Source: Fratercula arctica (taxonomy: Eukaryota; Chordata; Aves; Charadriiformes; Alcidae). Taken from it: DNA of 64,000 nt. The stretch is taken from NCBI GenBank assembly GCA_947846985.1, contig CANTUZ010000001.1, forward strand, positions 5,129,504 to 5,193,503, in the 5' to 3' direction. Position 1 is the first letter of the stretch, and every line of letters begins with the position of its first letter. Position numbers and translations under genes: made by a program. Shown here piece after piece: positions 1 to 10,337 of this stretch. The notes under the pieces were generated by a model. The model was not told where the DNA came from. It worked only from the letters and a program-made list of their open reading frames with translations, and made no database searches.

Positions 1-2311
1 GCTAGAGAACCAGCAGGACCTTGATCTTGTGTTTGGCCATTAGGTGTTCTTGCAACGCAAGCTGTAAGAGTAGGGAGGTTGTTTGTGCTCGAGTAGCTGT
101 AATTATTGCGGAGGAGAGCTGTTCACAATGTTCTGCAGGCAGTGAGAGGCTGAGAGTGTCCTTTTGCTACAAGCTGAAGGCTACGCTTTCAGGGAGGTTG
201 AAGAGAAGACCACGTGCTTACTGAAAAACCTGCAAAGATGCACAACCCTCATTGCTCTAATCCAAAATTTCCCCTTATAGACCTGCACTTCAGCTTTGTT
301 TTCCCAGAAAACTTCCTGAATTCTTGCTAAGGCAAAGAGACAGAATATCGCTATGCTTCTGTAGGTGATGCTTTGCTCTCCTGGGAAAGATTGCCGGTCA
401 ATGGTATTGCCCGAGAAGGTAATGGAAGAATATGACAATATTATGCTAGAAAAAACTGGTATTGCACCAAAAATTATGATTTGCTTTATATTTGTTTCAG
501 GCTTAGAACAACATTAGCAAGTAAAGAGCAACAGTCACCTGCAAGAAAAAAGTAATTTGGTAGAGACAAAGTTTCAGGGTATTGAATGGTATTTCCAGTC
601 CTAAAATGGGAACAATTATTTTTCCTCCAAAATGACTGTATGTCTTTCAACAGACAACAAGCCAACTTGCAAATGCAATAGCAAAACTTCAGAAACTTTC
701 AGAGACATCATTGATGTTATTGGTTTTTTTCTTCAAAGCCTCGATTAAGATCTTTAAAGCTGTGATTTGAATACCTTAAACATTGCTTTACTGACTTCTG
801 CCTTACAAGAAAAAAATCTTTACCTTGACTTTTGTTCAGTTCCCTGCTCAGTGAAAAATGTGAAATTTTTCAAGTCACTATGCAAAGAAAGGTCTCAGAT
901 AAGAGAGATTTTCTGGATAGAGGGAAGGTAATGGTAATTCAAAACACATAAAAGGCACATGAGAATTATTCATAAGAAAAGATAAATCCCAGTAGTTTGG
1001 AGAAAGATTCACAGCAGTGTGGGCTGTAAGCAGTAGAGCTAAGTACAGGGGAAAGTATACCCATGGTCTGTTTCACTCAGCAGTCTCTCATTCTCCCAGC
1101 CTCTGTCTGTTTTTCTGAGGGATAGTTAAAGGAAATGGTTATCTTGAAGAAGAAGCCGTTTTAGAAAGACGAGGGCAGTGTTAAAAAACAATTCAGTGCT
1201 TGGAGATACAGCACCTGAACCCATGTGAAAATGTTTGCCAGAACACAACAAACTTTTTGGTCCACCTGATTTACCAACCTTTCCCCATCACTGGATAATT
1301 CCAGCCCTGCAGTGTTCCCATAAGGCAGTTAATTACACCCTATGGTAGAGGGAGAAATCTCTGATGCTACATAGTAATCAAAGTTATGCGAGAAAGTGAG
1401 ATGACTAACAGTCCTTATTTTTTTCCTGAGTGCTGAAACATATATGTGCTATGTGTGTTCCAACTCATAGGTAATTATTTTTCTCAGTCTAAGGTGTTTA
1501 CCCCAAAATTAACATGTAACTAGTGATGAAATATTTCCTGCTTGCTTTTTTTTTTTAAATGTAATGGTTTTTATTCTTATAAAATGCTAATGGGAGCAGA
1601 GAATCTTTACGTTTTGGGTGACAAACAGCCCTTGTTGGTTATCTTGAGGCAGTTATTCACTACAGCATAGAAGTTCTTTCTATAACAAGTCTAATTTTAA
1701 ATTCCTGATCAATTAGGCTGGGCAACCTGTTCCAGGGTCTTAGAGGTCTAACACCACCCACTCTCAGATGCGCTTATGTTATCCTGCACTGAACACTCTT
1801 CGGTAGGCTGGGGAACAGACTAAGTAACGTAGTGGTCTCTTTTATCTCTAATTTTGATGATTACCTGCCTGACCTCTTCGACAGGTTTGACCTTCTGTAC
1901 ACTATTCAATATTTTATCCAGCTATTTTCTTTCTTACAGTTCTTTTCGAACTGAAGGCCCTGATCTGCAAGCACCGTGCAGACCCAGCTGCCTTTCATCA
2001 GGTTGCTCCGCAGTCCACATGTGTGTTGGCCAAATGACTCGAGTGGAGAAGCTCTTACTAAACAGCCCTCGAGGCACTTCTGCAGACGTTACAGCGGTTC
2101 CACCGCACTTTAATGAGCAACTCTGGCTTCAGTTTTGCCCTGATGTTTACCTTTTGGCTATCTCTGCACACATTCTTATGAGCTGTGTTTTCCCCGTACT
2201 CTTTTGAAGTTTGATTGTGCGGCACCCGCATGCACAGAGGAGAGTCTCTTTTTCTCTCCTGGACAATTTTTTGAGTGATGCTTTTCCTTTAAAAAGAACC
2301 CAAAACACACA
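1..2311. other. unique AT-rich DNA, no gene recognised
   Basis: I see no repeat family, RNA gene or convincing coding region here. Open frames are short and lack any recognisable domain. A good splice-acceptor-like string lies at about 485-501 (pyrimidine-rich DNA ending in TTTCAG), but no strong donor follows it. At 1713-1740 a short string resembles part of a CR1 3' region; it is too short to call. Confidence 0.6.
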
Positions 2312-2314
2312 CCC

Positions 2315-2345
<31 letters not shown>

Positions 2346-2352
2346 AAAAAAA
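2312..2352. repeat. C24-A17 homopolymer junction
   Basis: A run of 24 C (2312-2335) passes directly into a run of 17 A (2336-2352), followed by A-rich CAAA-type sequence to about 2383. The minus strand therefore carries a G24 run able to form a G-quadruplex. Such runs are prone to length error in sequencing and assembly, so the exact count may be unreliable. Confidence 0.95.
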
Positions 2353-3000
2353 CCACCACAAACAAAAAAAACCCAAACAAACAGGTTAAGCTAAAGCCCA
2401 GTTTTCCACAAGACTATTATAATTCTCATGGGAGAATTGCATGCAGTCTTGTATTAAAGTGTTTTCTGGTCCTACATACAGAAAAATCCAGTAGCCGTGT
2501 TATTTCTCTGAGGTGTTTCTTCCTGATGTCACATCTTGTACAGTGATCCTATTAGTGAAGACAATATTATAAACTTAGCTCCTACTTGAACTCCTAAAGT
2601 GTCCCTTTGTCACATCCTTATGAAAATGCTTGGAAAATACATTTACCAGGCAGTTCTGAAGCATTTCACTGAATTACCTGGAAAAATTCAAAGGCTGACT
2701 GGAAAGAAATACTAAGAATTATTTGGAAAAAATTAAACTGCTTGTCAGCAAGAAGAAAGACAAAATAAGCAAGGATTTTTGTGTTAGGATAATTATCCAG
2801 ACCTTCAATTTCCTTAATTAGTATATCTGTTTAGGCACTGTAATTAAGCCATTTAATTGCTCAGTATCCTCTAAGAACTGACCTTGATGTGTAAAGTAAA
2901 AGGATATTAGAACAAGATAGGAAAGAATAATTAAAATGAACTTGAGAAGTCTAGAAGTGGAAAAAGCTTTTCAAAATGTATGACTTTTTTGCTGTATATA
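2353..3000. other. unique AT-rich spacer
   Basis: Apart from the A-rich start, nothing is recognised here: no open frame with protein character and no known repeat. The CR1 element begins directly after it at 3001. Confidence 0.55.
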
Positions 3001-4115
3001 TAGAATCACAGAATCTTCATGGTTGGAAAGGACGTTTGAGATCATCGAGTCCAACCATACACCCCCCCCCCCCCCTCCCCCCCCCAATCTCTGTCACTAG
3101 AGCATGCCCTGAAGTGCCAAATCTACACGTTTCTTAAATACCTCTAGGGATGGTGACTCAACCACCTCCCTGGGCAGGCTGTTCCAGTGCCTGACCACTC
3201 TTTCAATAAAGTAATTCTTCCTAATATCTAATCTAAACCTCCCCTGTCACAACTTCAGACCATTTCCTCTGGTCCTGTCATTATTCACCTGGGAGAAGAG
3301 GCCAACACCCACCTCTCTGCACCCTCCTCTCAGGGAGTTGTAGAGGGCCATGAGGTCTCCCCTCAGCCTCCTCTTCTCCAGACTGAACGTGCCCAGCTCC
3401 CTCAGCCTCTCCTCACATGGCTTGGTCTCCAGACCCCTCCCCAGCTCGGTAGCTCTCCTCTGGACACGCTCCAGCACTTCAATGTCCCTCTTGTACAGAG
3501 GGGCCCAGAACTGAACACAGCACTCGAGGCGAGGCCTCACCAGTGCCGGGTACAGAGGCACCATCACTTCCCTGCTCCTGCTGGCCACGCTATTCCTGAT
3601 ACAAGCCAGAATGCTGTTGGCCTTCTTGGCCACCTGGGCACACTGCTGGCTCATGTTAAGCTGGCCGTCCACCAGCACCCCCAGGTCCTTTTCTGCTGGG
3701 CAGCTTTCCAGCCACTCTGCCCCAAGCCTGCAGCGTTGCTTGGGGTTGTTGTGACCGAAATGCAGGACCCGGCACTTGGCCTGATGAAATCTCATACAAT
3801 TGGCCTTGGCCCATCGATCCGGCCTGTCCAGGTCCCTCTGTAGAGCCTTCCTACCCTCACGCAGATCAACACTCCCACCTAGTTTGGTGTCATCTGTGAA
3901 CTGACTGAGGGTGCACTCAATCCCCTCATCCAGATCATTGATAAAGATATTAAACAAAACTGGTGCCAAAACTGAGCCCTGAGGGACACCACTGGTGACC
4001 GGCTGCCGAGAGGATTTCACTCCATTAATCACAGCTCTCTGGGCATGGCCCTCCAGCCAGTTTTTTTACTCAGTGAAGAGTACACTTGTCTATGCCATGA
4101 TTCACCAGCTTTGCT
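3001..4115 (-). mobile_element. CR1 LINE, 5'-truncated, minus strand
   Basis: This is the longest CR1 copy in the window. The element's 3' end lies on the left: read on the minus strand, 3060-3001 gives the CR1 terminal 'ggttggactcgatgatctc'-type phrase, then 'gtcctttccaacc' and 'attctgtgattcta'. Moving right the body covers the C-terminal part of ORF2 and the last part of the reverse transcriptase. Similarity fades at about 4115, so the 5' part is missing, as in most CR1 insertions. A C-rich run at 3062-3085 (C14-T-C9) sits in the 3' untranslated part and looks like later slippage. Typical CR1 insertions lack clear target-site duplications and none is visible. The long preserved frame suggests it is among the younger copies here. 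Confidence 0.95.
3097..4062 (-). pseudogene. CR1 ORF2 remnant: reverse transcriptase end and C-terminal region
   Basis: Read on the minus strand, this piece encodes the downstream half of a CR1 reverse transcriptase, the enzyme that copies the element's RNA into DNA at the insertion site. Visible motifs are [14 protein letters not shown] (RT block around the PQG motif), then FTDDTKL, which keeps the two catalytic aspartates of the usual FADD box with A changed to T. Downstream follow [23 protein letters not shown] and [13 protein letters not shown], all typical of CR1 ORF2 C-termini. Three defects are visible: the 5' part is missing, an A7 run at about 4063-4069 (minus strand) looks one base longer than the usual sequence and breaks the frame, and a TGA at 3247-3249 interrupts the frame before it resumes to a normal-looking stop at 3097-3099. 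It is a dead fragment. No start codon is assigned because the true start is absent. Confidence 0.92.
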
Positions 4116-5568
4116 GATATGATCAATTGTCTTTTGTTTGTAAAGTGTTAAAAGTCACAGGAGACAGCAAAATGAATGTAAGTGGTGCTGGGGAGATTCC
4201 TGAAGTCCCAGATGGTCAGTAAACTTGATCACTTCCAGGGACTACCCAGTCGTGTAGGTTTCTGTGCTCATTAAGTGTCTTGCTACTTAACCTGCTGCTT
4301 CCCTGATTTTTTAACATTAAAATAAGTACTATAAGAGAGAGAAACCTGTCTCTTGTGCAACCTTGCTGGACTGTACACTGAGATGAAGACCCCTCTTAAA
4401 TCCTCAAAAGGCCTAAAAGTAGCTAATCCCACCCAAACTGAATGGAGACTAGAATCAAGTTTTCCCATTTCTTGGGGAAAGGCTCCAATTCCGAAATTAT
4501 TTCAGAAGGGATGGGTGGTGTTGTCACACACCCATCCTCAGAAGATGGCTATAAAAACTGACTCTCAAAGGCTTCCTAATAGTTTCACTGGAAGACTTAG
4601 GATATTCATGTGTGAAAACACATAGGAGACACACAAGTTTCTTGTGCCATCAAGATGGGAAGGGATTCCATATGGTGAGTTGACTGGAATTTCCTCTGCT
4701 TATTTTCAGGGCCATCTGCCTCCTTCCAATTCCACTATAGAGGAAGTATGAAAAGCAAAATTTAAATGGCTTTCCCATATAGACTGGATGGGTCCTAATC
4801 TGTTTGGGACCGAATGTCCCAAATTTCACCAGGTTTCTTAGGCTCCTCAGCTATGTGTGATGGAGTGTGCGTAAAAGTCCTGGTTTGCAGAGCTTGGTCC
4901 TTAGAGCAAGGAGCCAAAATTCACCTTTCTTTACTTAAATGGAAATGCTGAAGTCACTGAGTGTTGAGGCCCTGACAGCAAGCAGATGGGGATTTTTTGG
5001 TTATGTTGGAACTTGATTTTTTCGTAGGTGCAGAGAACCCAGAGCTCATGGTGAAGACAGTAAGAGGATTTTGGTGTGTGTGTGTTTATATAATCAAACA
5101 AACAAGCAAACAAAATTATGCCTAAGAGCCAATGCTTGAAATTATTAACACACATAATGATAAACGTGGGTTATTTCCAAATATATCTTAAATGGTCAAG
5201 AGTCACCTGCACACAGACTTTGTACAGAAAGAATGAGGTGTATTTTTAGTGCTATTGGCTGAGAAAAGCTGCTGTCTGTCCCCGTGCCTTTGGGCATAAA
5301 CTAACCCACCACACGCCCGTGGGAAAACAACACGCATTTGGAGATGTTTTAAGGAAGAAAAAAGCTCATTGCTCCCTCTCATAGGCTCAGCGTATGTAGA
5401 AGCTACAGTAAAACTCATTTACTCTTGGGATTCTAGCAATGGGCAGGTAAAGACGCTGTTGACAAACTCTTTTGCATCTGAAGGTTTCCAGAGTTGCTTA
5501 TCTAAGGCTATTTCAAAGGCAGCTCTGGTTGGACCTGTGCTCTTGCACAATAACTCTGCTATCTTCTG
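4116..5568. other. unique DNA, no gene recognised
   Basis: No repeat family or coding region is recognised. A short TGTGTGTGTG stretch lies near 5073-5083. Short open frames on both strands have no domain. Confidence 0.55.
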
Positions 5569-5630
5569 TTTTTTTTTTTTTCTTTTTTTTTTTTCCTTTT
5601 CTTTTTCCTTTTTCTTTTCATTTTCTTTTA
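5569..5630. repeat. T/C-rich polypyrimidine tract
   Basis: About 60 bases made almost wholly of T with scattered C (blocks of T12-13, then TTTTC and TTTTTCC units). This is a simple repeat. The frames that read phenylalanine/serine on the plus strand or lysine/glutamate on the minus strand are translations of it and are not genes. Confidence 0.95.
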
Positions 5631-8600
5631 TGCTGAAGCTGATGCAAGGATAGATGTGAAAAGGCATGACATTTCCTTTTTGTTACATGCTTGTGATTTT
5701 TATTATGCATGTCCCCGAGGTAGCTAAACCAGCACCTGGCACTGTTTGAGCATTCTGGTCTTCCAGTCAATGAAAGCAGAGGCTCTGGAGTCTGGCAGCA
5801 ATAGAGCTACTTCATAATCAAAGTGGTCATTCTGGTGTGAACAGTAAAAGTCCTGACACACGCACAAAAAAGGGTTCTGGTAGCCATTATTCCATGCCAT
5901 TTACCCTGCAAAAATATATACACTTGTACAAGCTTTCTTATAAACTCTAAGCAATTTCTCTAAGCTTGCACTTAGCTGTGAAGTCTGCTGCTTCTGTTTC
6001 AGGTTTGCAGAAAGCTTGTCTGCATTTTCTAAGTATATCACTTCTAATAAAAGATACTACCTGTGCCTGTAAGTGTTTTCTTGACTAACTCCTCAGATTA
6101 TCACACCTACAAAGATATTCCAATAGGCTGATATTTCAAGGTCTCAAATGGCATACAGATGCTAGCTCATTTTAAGAAATAGTTTTCTACTACAATATTG
6201 GGTTTATAACTGTATTGGTAACAGTTATAATCATTTAAAGCTCTTCAGGTAGTAAAGCGCCAAACAGATTTCTCTACATCCTCCCATTTTTGATTGGGGG
6301 AACACGCACATTGAGTAATAAAAAGATGTGAAAATCTGACATGAATGACATGAAATAACCCTATTATTTAAAATATAAGAAAATCTACCGCAGGTCTCAA
6401 ACAGCACAGATCAAAAGCGAAGGTCAGCAACCCGAATGTGTCCATTTATGGAACGATCTATACTTTGTACACAGATTTAATTTTTGACCTTTGTTGTACT
6501 GTATCACTGATGCCATCTACGTCACCGCGTAAACATAGGCAGCAGAAGCAAAGGCCACTTGGACTACTTTCAACAAATGGAGAGCTGAAAGATGAAAACA
6601 CAACAAGCATAGTGTCACTAGAAGCTAAATCTACAGCAAACAGAGCAGGAGAGACCACCAGGAGCTGCTAGAGAAAGCTCACAGGCTACGGGGAAGAGAT
6701 AAAAAGATGTGAGAGTTTTGTATGCACTGCAAAATATGATGTACAGGTAGGGAACCAGTGAATCAATGGTGATGAACTGGGCCATCGGACTCATAGGATG
6801 GGAAGGTGTAGCATCTGCAAATGATTTTCTCTCTGGTTTTCTTAGTAAAACATACGTATGTTCAGAAAATGTGTCATGGGGAAGAAACCTTCAGCTGCTG
6901 TAGCCTGTGAGCTAAGTCAGGTAGAAGAATACAGGTTGGTCTGTGGCTCAAAATCTCCACAGCAACAGGCGTATCTGCTGCTATTTTTTAATTCTAGTTG
7001 GAAAATGGAAGGCGCAACATTTTATTCAGAGAACGCAGTTGTGTCTGATTATACAGTAATACTAGTTTAAAAATGTATTTTCCCTGACTGTGAAAACAAC
7101 TCTTTAAGTCATTAACTTCTGTGGTTCCTCAAGAAATAGGTATATTTAAAATAATTTCAAACCTACATGGCCGTCCATTGTTAAAACTATTGCTGATTTT
7201 TGTAAATTGAAAATAATTCAAGGTCTGCTTTTGCTGTGGGCAAAGGGCAGTTGGAGGAACAGGAAAGATTTTGCGATGTATTCCATTCTCCTTTCTTACA
7301 TGCTGTTGTTGTGATGCTGTGGAGTCAGCCAAGGGGTGGATCAGTGAATATCTTCTTTACGCTTCCCATTTTATCCTTCCCAACGGAACAAGGTGGCTGT
7401 TAAACCATGTAATGGAAAAGTGGACTGGAAGAGTGATTTCTGGCTGATCACTGATGGAACTGGAATTATAGTTCTTGGAGCAGTGCTTCTCAAACCATTA
7501 CATTTTCCCAATCTCATTTGTTCATTAATTCAGTAGTCTCTTTCACCAGGGCAGTACTAAAATCCATACAGAAGTGATCCATCTAGCAAATTGCAGATTG
7601 CTGTACAGGCAGGAATTACTCCCTTCAGATCCCTGGCAGGTGATAAGCACATGCCCTTGAGCGTGAGGTTTTTTTTGCAAATCCCTGTTGCATTATGCAA
7701 ATCTCTAGAACTGATTGGAACATTTTCTGAATAACACCATCTTCTTCTGCCACCTGTTCACCAAGGCCTTAGGAGTCACTGGAAAAAACTCAAAATCCCA
7801 AACTCAAATTCCAAAGCTGTCCCAGCAGAACAATGCTTAGTGTTTACATGTCACGTTTTATCTGACAAACTGTTAAACAGAAGTAAGTTTGCTGCTTAGA
7901 GGAGAAAATGGATGGGCAGTAAAGCTACCAGGCCAAAATCTTCCAGTGGATCAGATGAGAGCATGACACATCCCTTGATTCCCACCACAGGGCTCTATCC
8001 ACTTGATCATCCCATTTGCTTAAGTAACCTTAGTATTATTAGAAAGAGTGGCATCGAGACTGAAAAGAAAGCAAATGAAACCAACCTACCCCTCACACCT
8101 TGATGTGTAGTTGGAAGCTGTAATGAATAGATGTGGTTTGTGAAAGGTCCGTTCTAATAAAACCTGCCTTCATCTCAAAAGGGACTAGAACTTGAGTGAA
8201 ATGAACACTAATAATACCAGCTTATCGGCTATTCTGTAAAATCCTATTTATAAGCCTATGGATGCTAATTAACTGTCTCACAATGTCAAGCAGAATTGTA
8301 CTTTGTTCCCAAATGAAAGAGCATGGAAAGTGTTAAAGAAGACACCACTGATTAATGTCTAAGCCAGGTGTTTTGTATACCCAGACTCTTCCTGTCTGAC
8401 AACTTTTTTTCCCATTATTTTGCCTTTTTATGTAAGGCTCCTGTGAACTTTCTCAATAGCCATTTTTGTCCTTTCTTAAAAGACCTCAACTTGGCAATAG
8501 CACAGTGAGCCTCTGAGATTGTCCCAGAGCCTGAACTTGCCAGAAATCAAGTAGAAGCCACTATGAATAATAAAGTGGAATGAGTGCATTTATGATCGAC

Positions 8601-9245
8601 CTTTGAAAAAAGATATTATCTGGTGACAGCGGTAAAAAAGATTCTGGCCTTTCTGAAAAGACTTGCAGGTAGAAAAGTTCACTACAAGAAATGCATATGT
8701 ATTTATAAGCACCATGACAGAAATGGGTAGCTACAATGTAAGATTGACCGAGTCGGCTTAGAAATGGTCTGTGAGACACTCAGAAGAAGATGGAGATGCA
8801 CACAGCTGGCTTCAGACAGGTCATCTCTGTAAATGAAAAAGCCACGTAGATAAAAACAGGATGCTGCCTTGTAGCTACCTTCCCGTGGTGTGTCCCTGAG
8901 CTAAAAAGCAAGCCTTGGCTGTGTAGGACTGCCAAGGACTAATGAGACTCAGCAGCACAGACTTAGTGCCATCACAAAAACCTGATGGACTGTTGCATGA
9001 CAGATATAAACCCTCGGGCTTTTCAGGTCTCTAGAGAAGTACAGACCAGACTGAGACTGAGATCTTTCAAGGTGTGCTTACGTACTTTGCTGGATAAGGG
9101 CTTGGGAAGGAGGTGGATTTATGAAGTTCTCGGTTTGAGGTCCACCACTGACAAGTGTGAGCATCTGAGCTTTGCTTGCCTTGTGCAAAATGTGTATCAT
9201 GCCTCAACAGAGCTGATTACCTAGGGTCATTTTCCACATGGACCA
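5631..9245. other. unique DNA, no gene recognised
   Basis: No transposon or coding exon is recognised in this 3.6 kb. A perfect octamer motif ATGCAAAT (POU factor type) occurs at 7695-7702, close to a second TGCAAAT at 7677-7683. A pyrimidine-rich acceptor-like string ending in TTTCAG is at about 5985-6001, with no clear donor behind it. Confidence 0.5.
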
Positions 9246-9330
9246 ATCTTATTGATTTTAATTGAATTACTAATAGCATAAGGCACTATTTAATGAGACC
9301 CAGGGAAAGAGAGGGTTGGAAATCACTGTG
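9246..9330. repeat. possible ancient sauropsid palindromic-type repeat fragment
   Basis: The segment reads 'attgattttaattgaatt', then 'aaggcactatttaatgag', then a 'ggttggaaatc' end. This follows the order of a repeat I remember as common in turtle and crocodilian genomes (CATTGACTTTAATGG, AAGGCACTACTCA, GGCAGAATCTGGCC). Family name and strand are not known to me. The match is diverged and rests on memory only. Confidence 0.4.
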
Positions 9331-9741
9331 TCCCAGATCCTGTTGGCTGTGTTCATGCAGAGGTACATTTATTCTGTGAAAAACCCCACTGAAATCAATG
9401 TGCATCCCTGTAGAATAACATTTTGCCCAGTCTGATTGAGAGAAAAAAGGAAAAAGGCTTCTTCGGATGAGAAAAGTTACACAGAAGTATGGCCTTATTT
9501 TTATACTCTTTCTTATTAATATATTAAACCCCGTATCATTCTTCTGGAGAGACAAAGCACACCAGTGCTCGACAGAATTATAGGTTACAATCACCCATGT
9601 CATTCTGTCAGATAAATGGCTTTTCCATGGCGTATCCTAGATGGCCAAAATATCAGGAGGATAATTTGTCTCTAAATTATGGCTGTTAGTAATTAATCCT
9701 CTTTTGCTCCGGACTCGAATGACCTTTATAAAGAAGCAGTT

Positions 9742-9747
<6 letters not shown>

Positions 9748-9774
<27 letters not shown>
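9748..9774. repeat. A27 homopolymer
   Basis: Uninterrupted run of A. No retroposed gene body or target-site duplication is visible beside it, so I read it as a simple repeat and not as a poly(A) tail. Confidence 0.9.
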
Positions 9775-9777
<3 letters not shown>

Positions 9778-9989
9778 GAGGAACAAATGAACCATCCCTC
9801 CAAAAACAAATATGCTTTTGTCTTAAACTTGCAGTAAGAACTACAAAAAGACTCAAAAAAAATGCAGCAGACTCAAAATATAACCCAGAAGATGTACGCT
9901 AACCAAGTTCTGCTGTATTTGAGGATAAAAAACTTTCCCGTAATGGCAGTGGGAAGCCTGTGACCTATCCAAGGCTTGCCAAAGCCAGG

Positions 9990-10337
9990 TCATCTCTGTG
10001 ATAAACTGCTCAGTCCTGCATTTCCATCTTGAAAAGTTTCCTGATGAAGTGAGAAAGAAAATGTCCGGCCTTTGTAGATAGGGTGTTTCTTAAAACCTTG
10101 ATCAAAATCAAATGTCTCCCTCCCTTTATTAGGAATGCTAAACAGAAGCAGCTGTGCTGGGGACATGTACGCTGTCAGCGTGACCTTCAGAACTAGTACC
10201 TGCTCACTGGTAATTACATAGCGATAGCTGTTGATCATATAGAAAGTGAATCCAACACCTTGTAGGAAATACCTTTGAGGAAACACAGTCATGATGAAAT
10301 GCTGCCCCGCTTTATTTTTGTGAGTGAACGCTAGCAT
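9990..10337 (-). other. unassigned 115-codon open frame, probably chance
   Basis: A minus-strand frame opens at an ATG and runs 115 codons. The product is mixed in composition, rich in aromatic and hydrophobic residues (for example QHFIMTVFPQRYF and TFYMINSYRYVI), with no low-complexity run. I recognise no family. No promoter, flanking gene or convincing splice context is visible, and a few frames of this length are expected by chance in 64 kb. I list it only because its composition is more protein-like than most frames here. Confidence 0.15.

Noticed and set aside
1713..1745. 'gctgggcaacctgttccagg', similar to part of reversed CR1
   Set aside because: About 20 bases only. The CR1 text that should follow it is absent, so chance is likely.
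2147..2546. Frames across the C24-A17 junction reading poly-proline/lysine or poly-glycine/phenylalanine
   Set aside because: Translations of homopolymers, without any domain on either side.
9748..9774. A27 run as the poly(A) tail of a processed pseudogene
   Set aside because: No open or decayed gene body is recognised in front of it and no target-site duplication is visible. Processed pseudogenes are also rare in birds because CR1 does not favour poly(A) RNAs.
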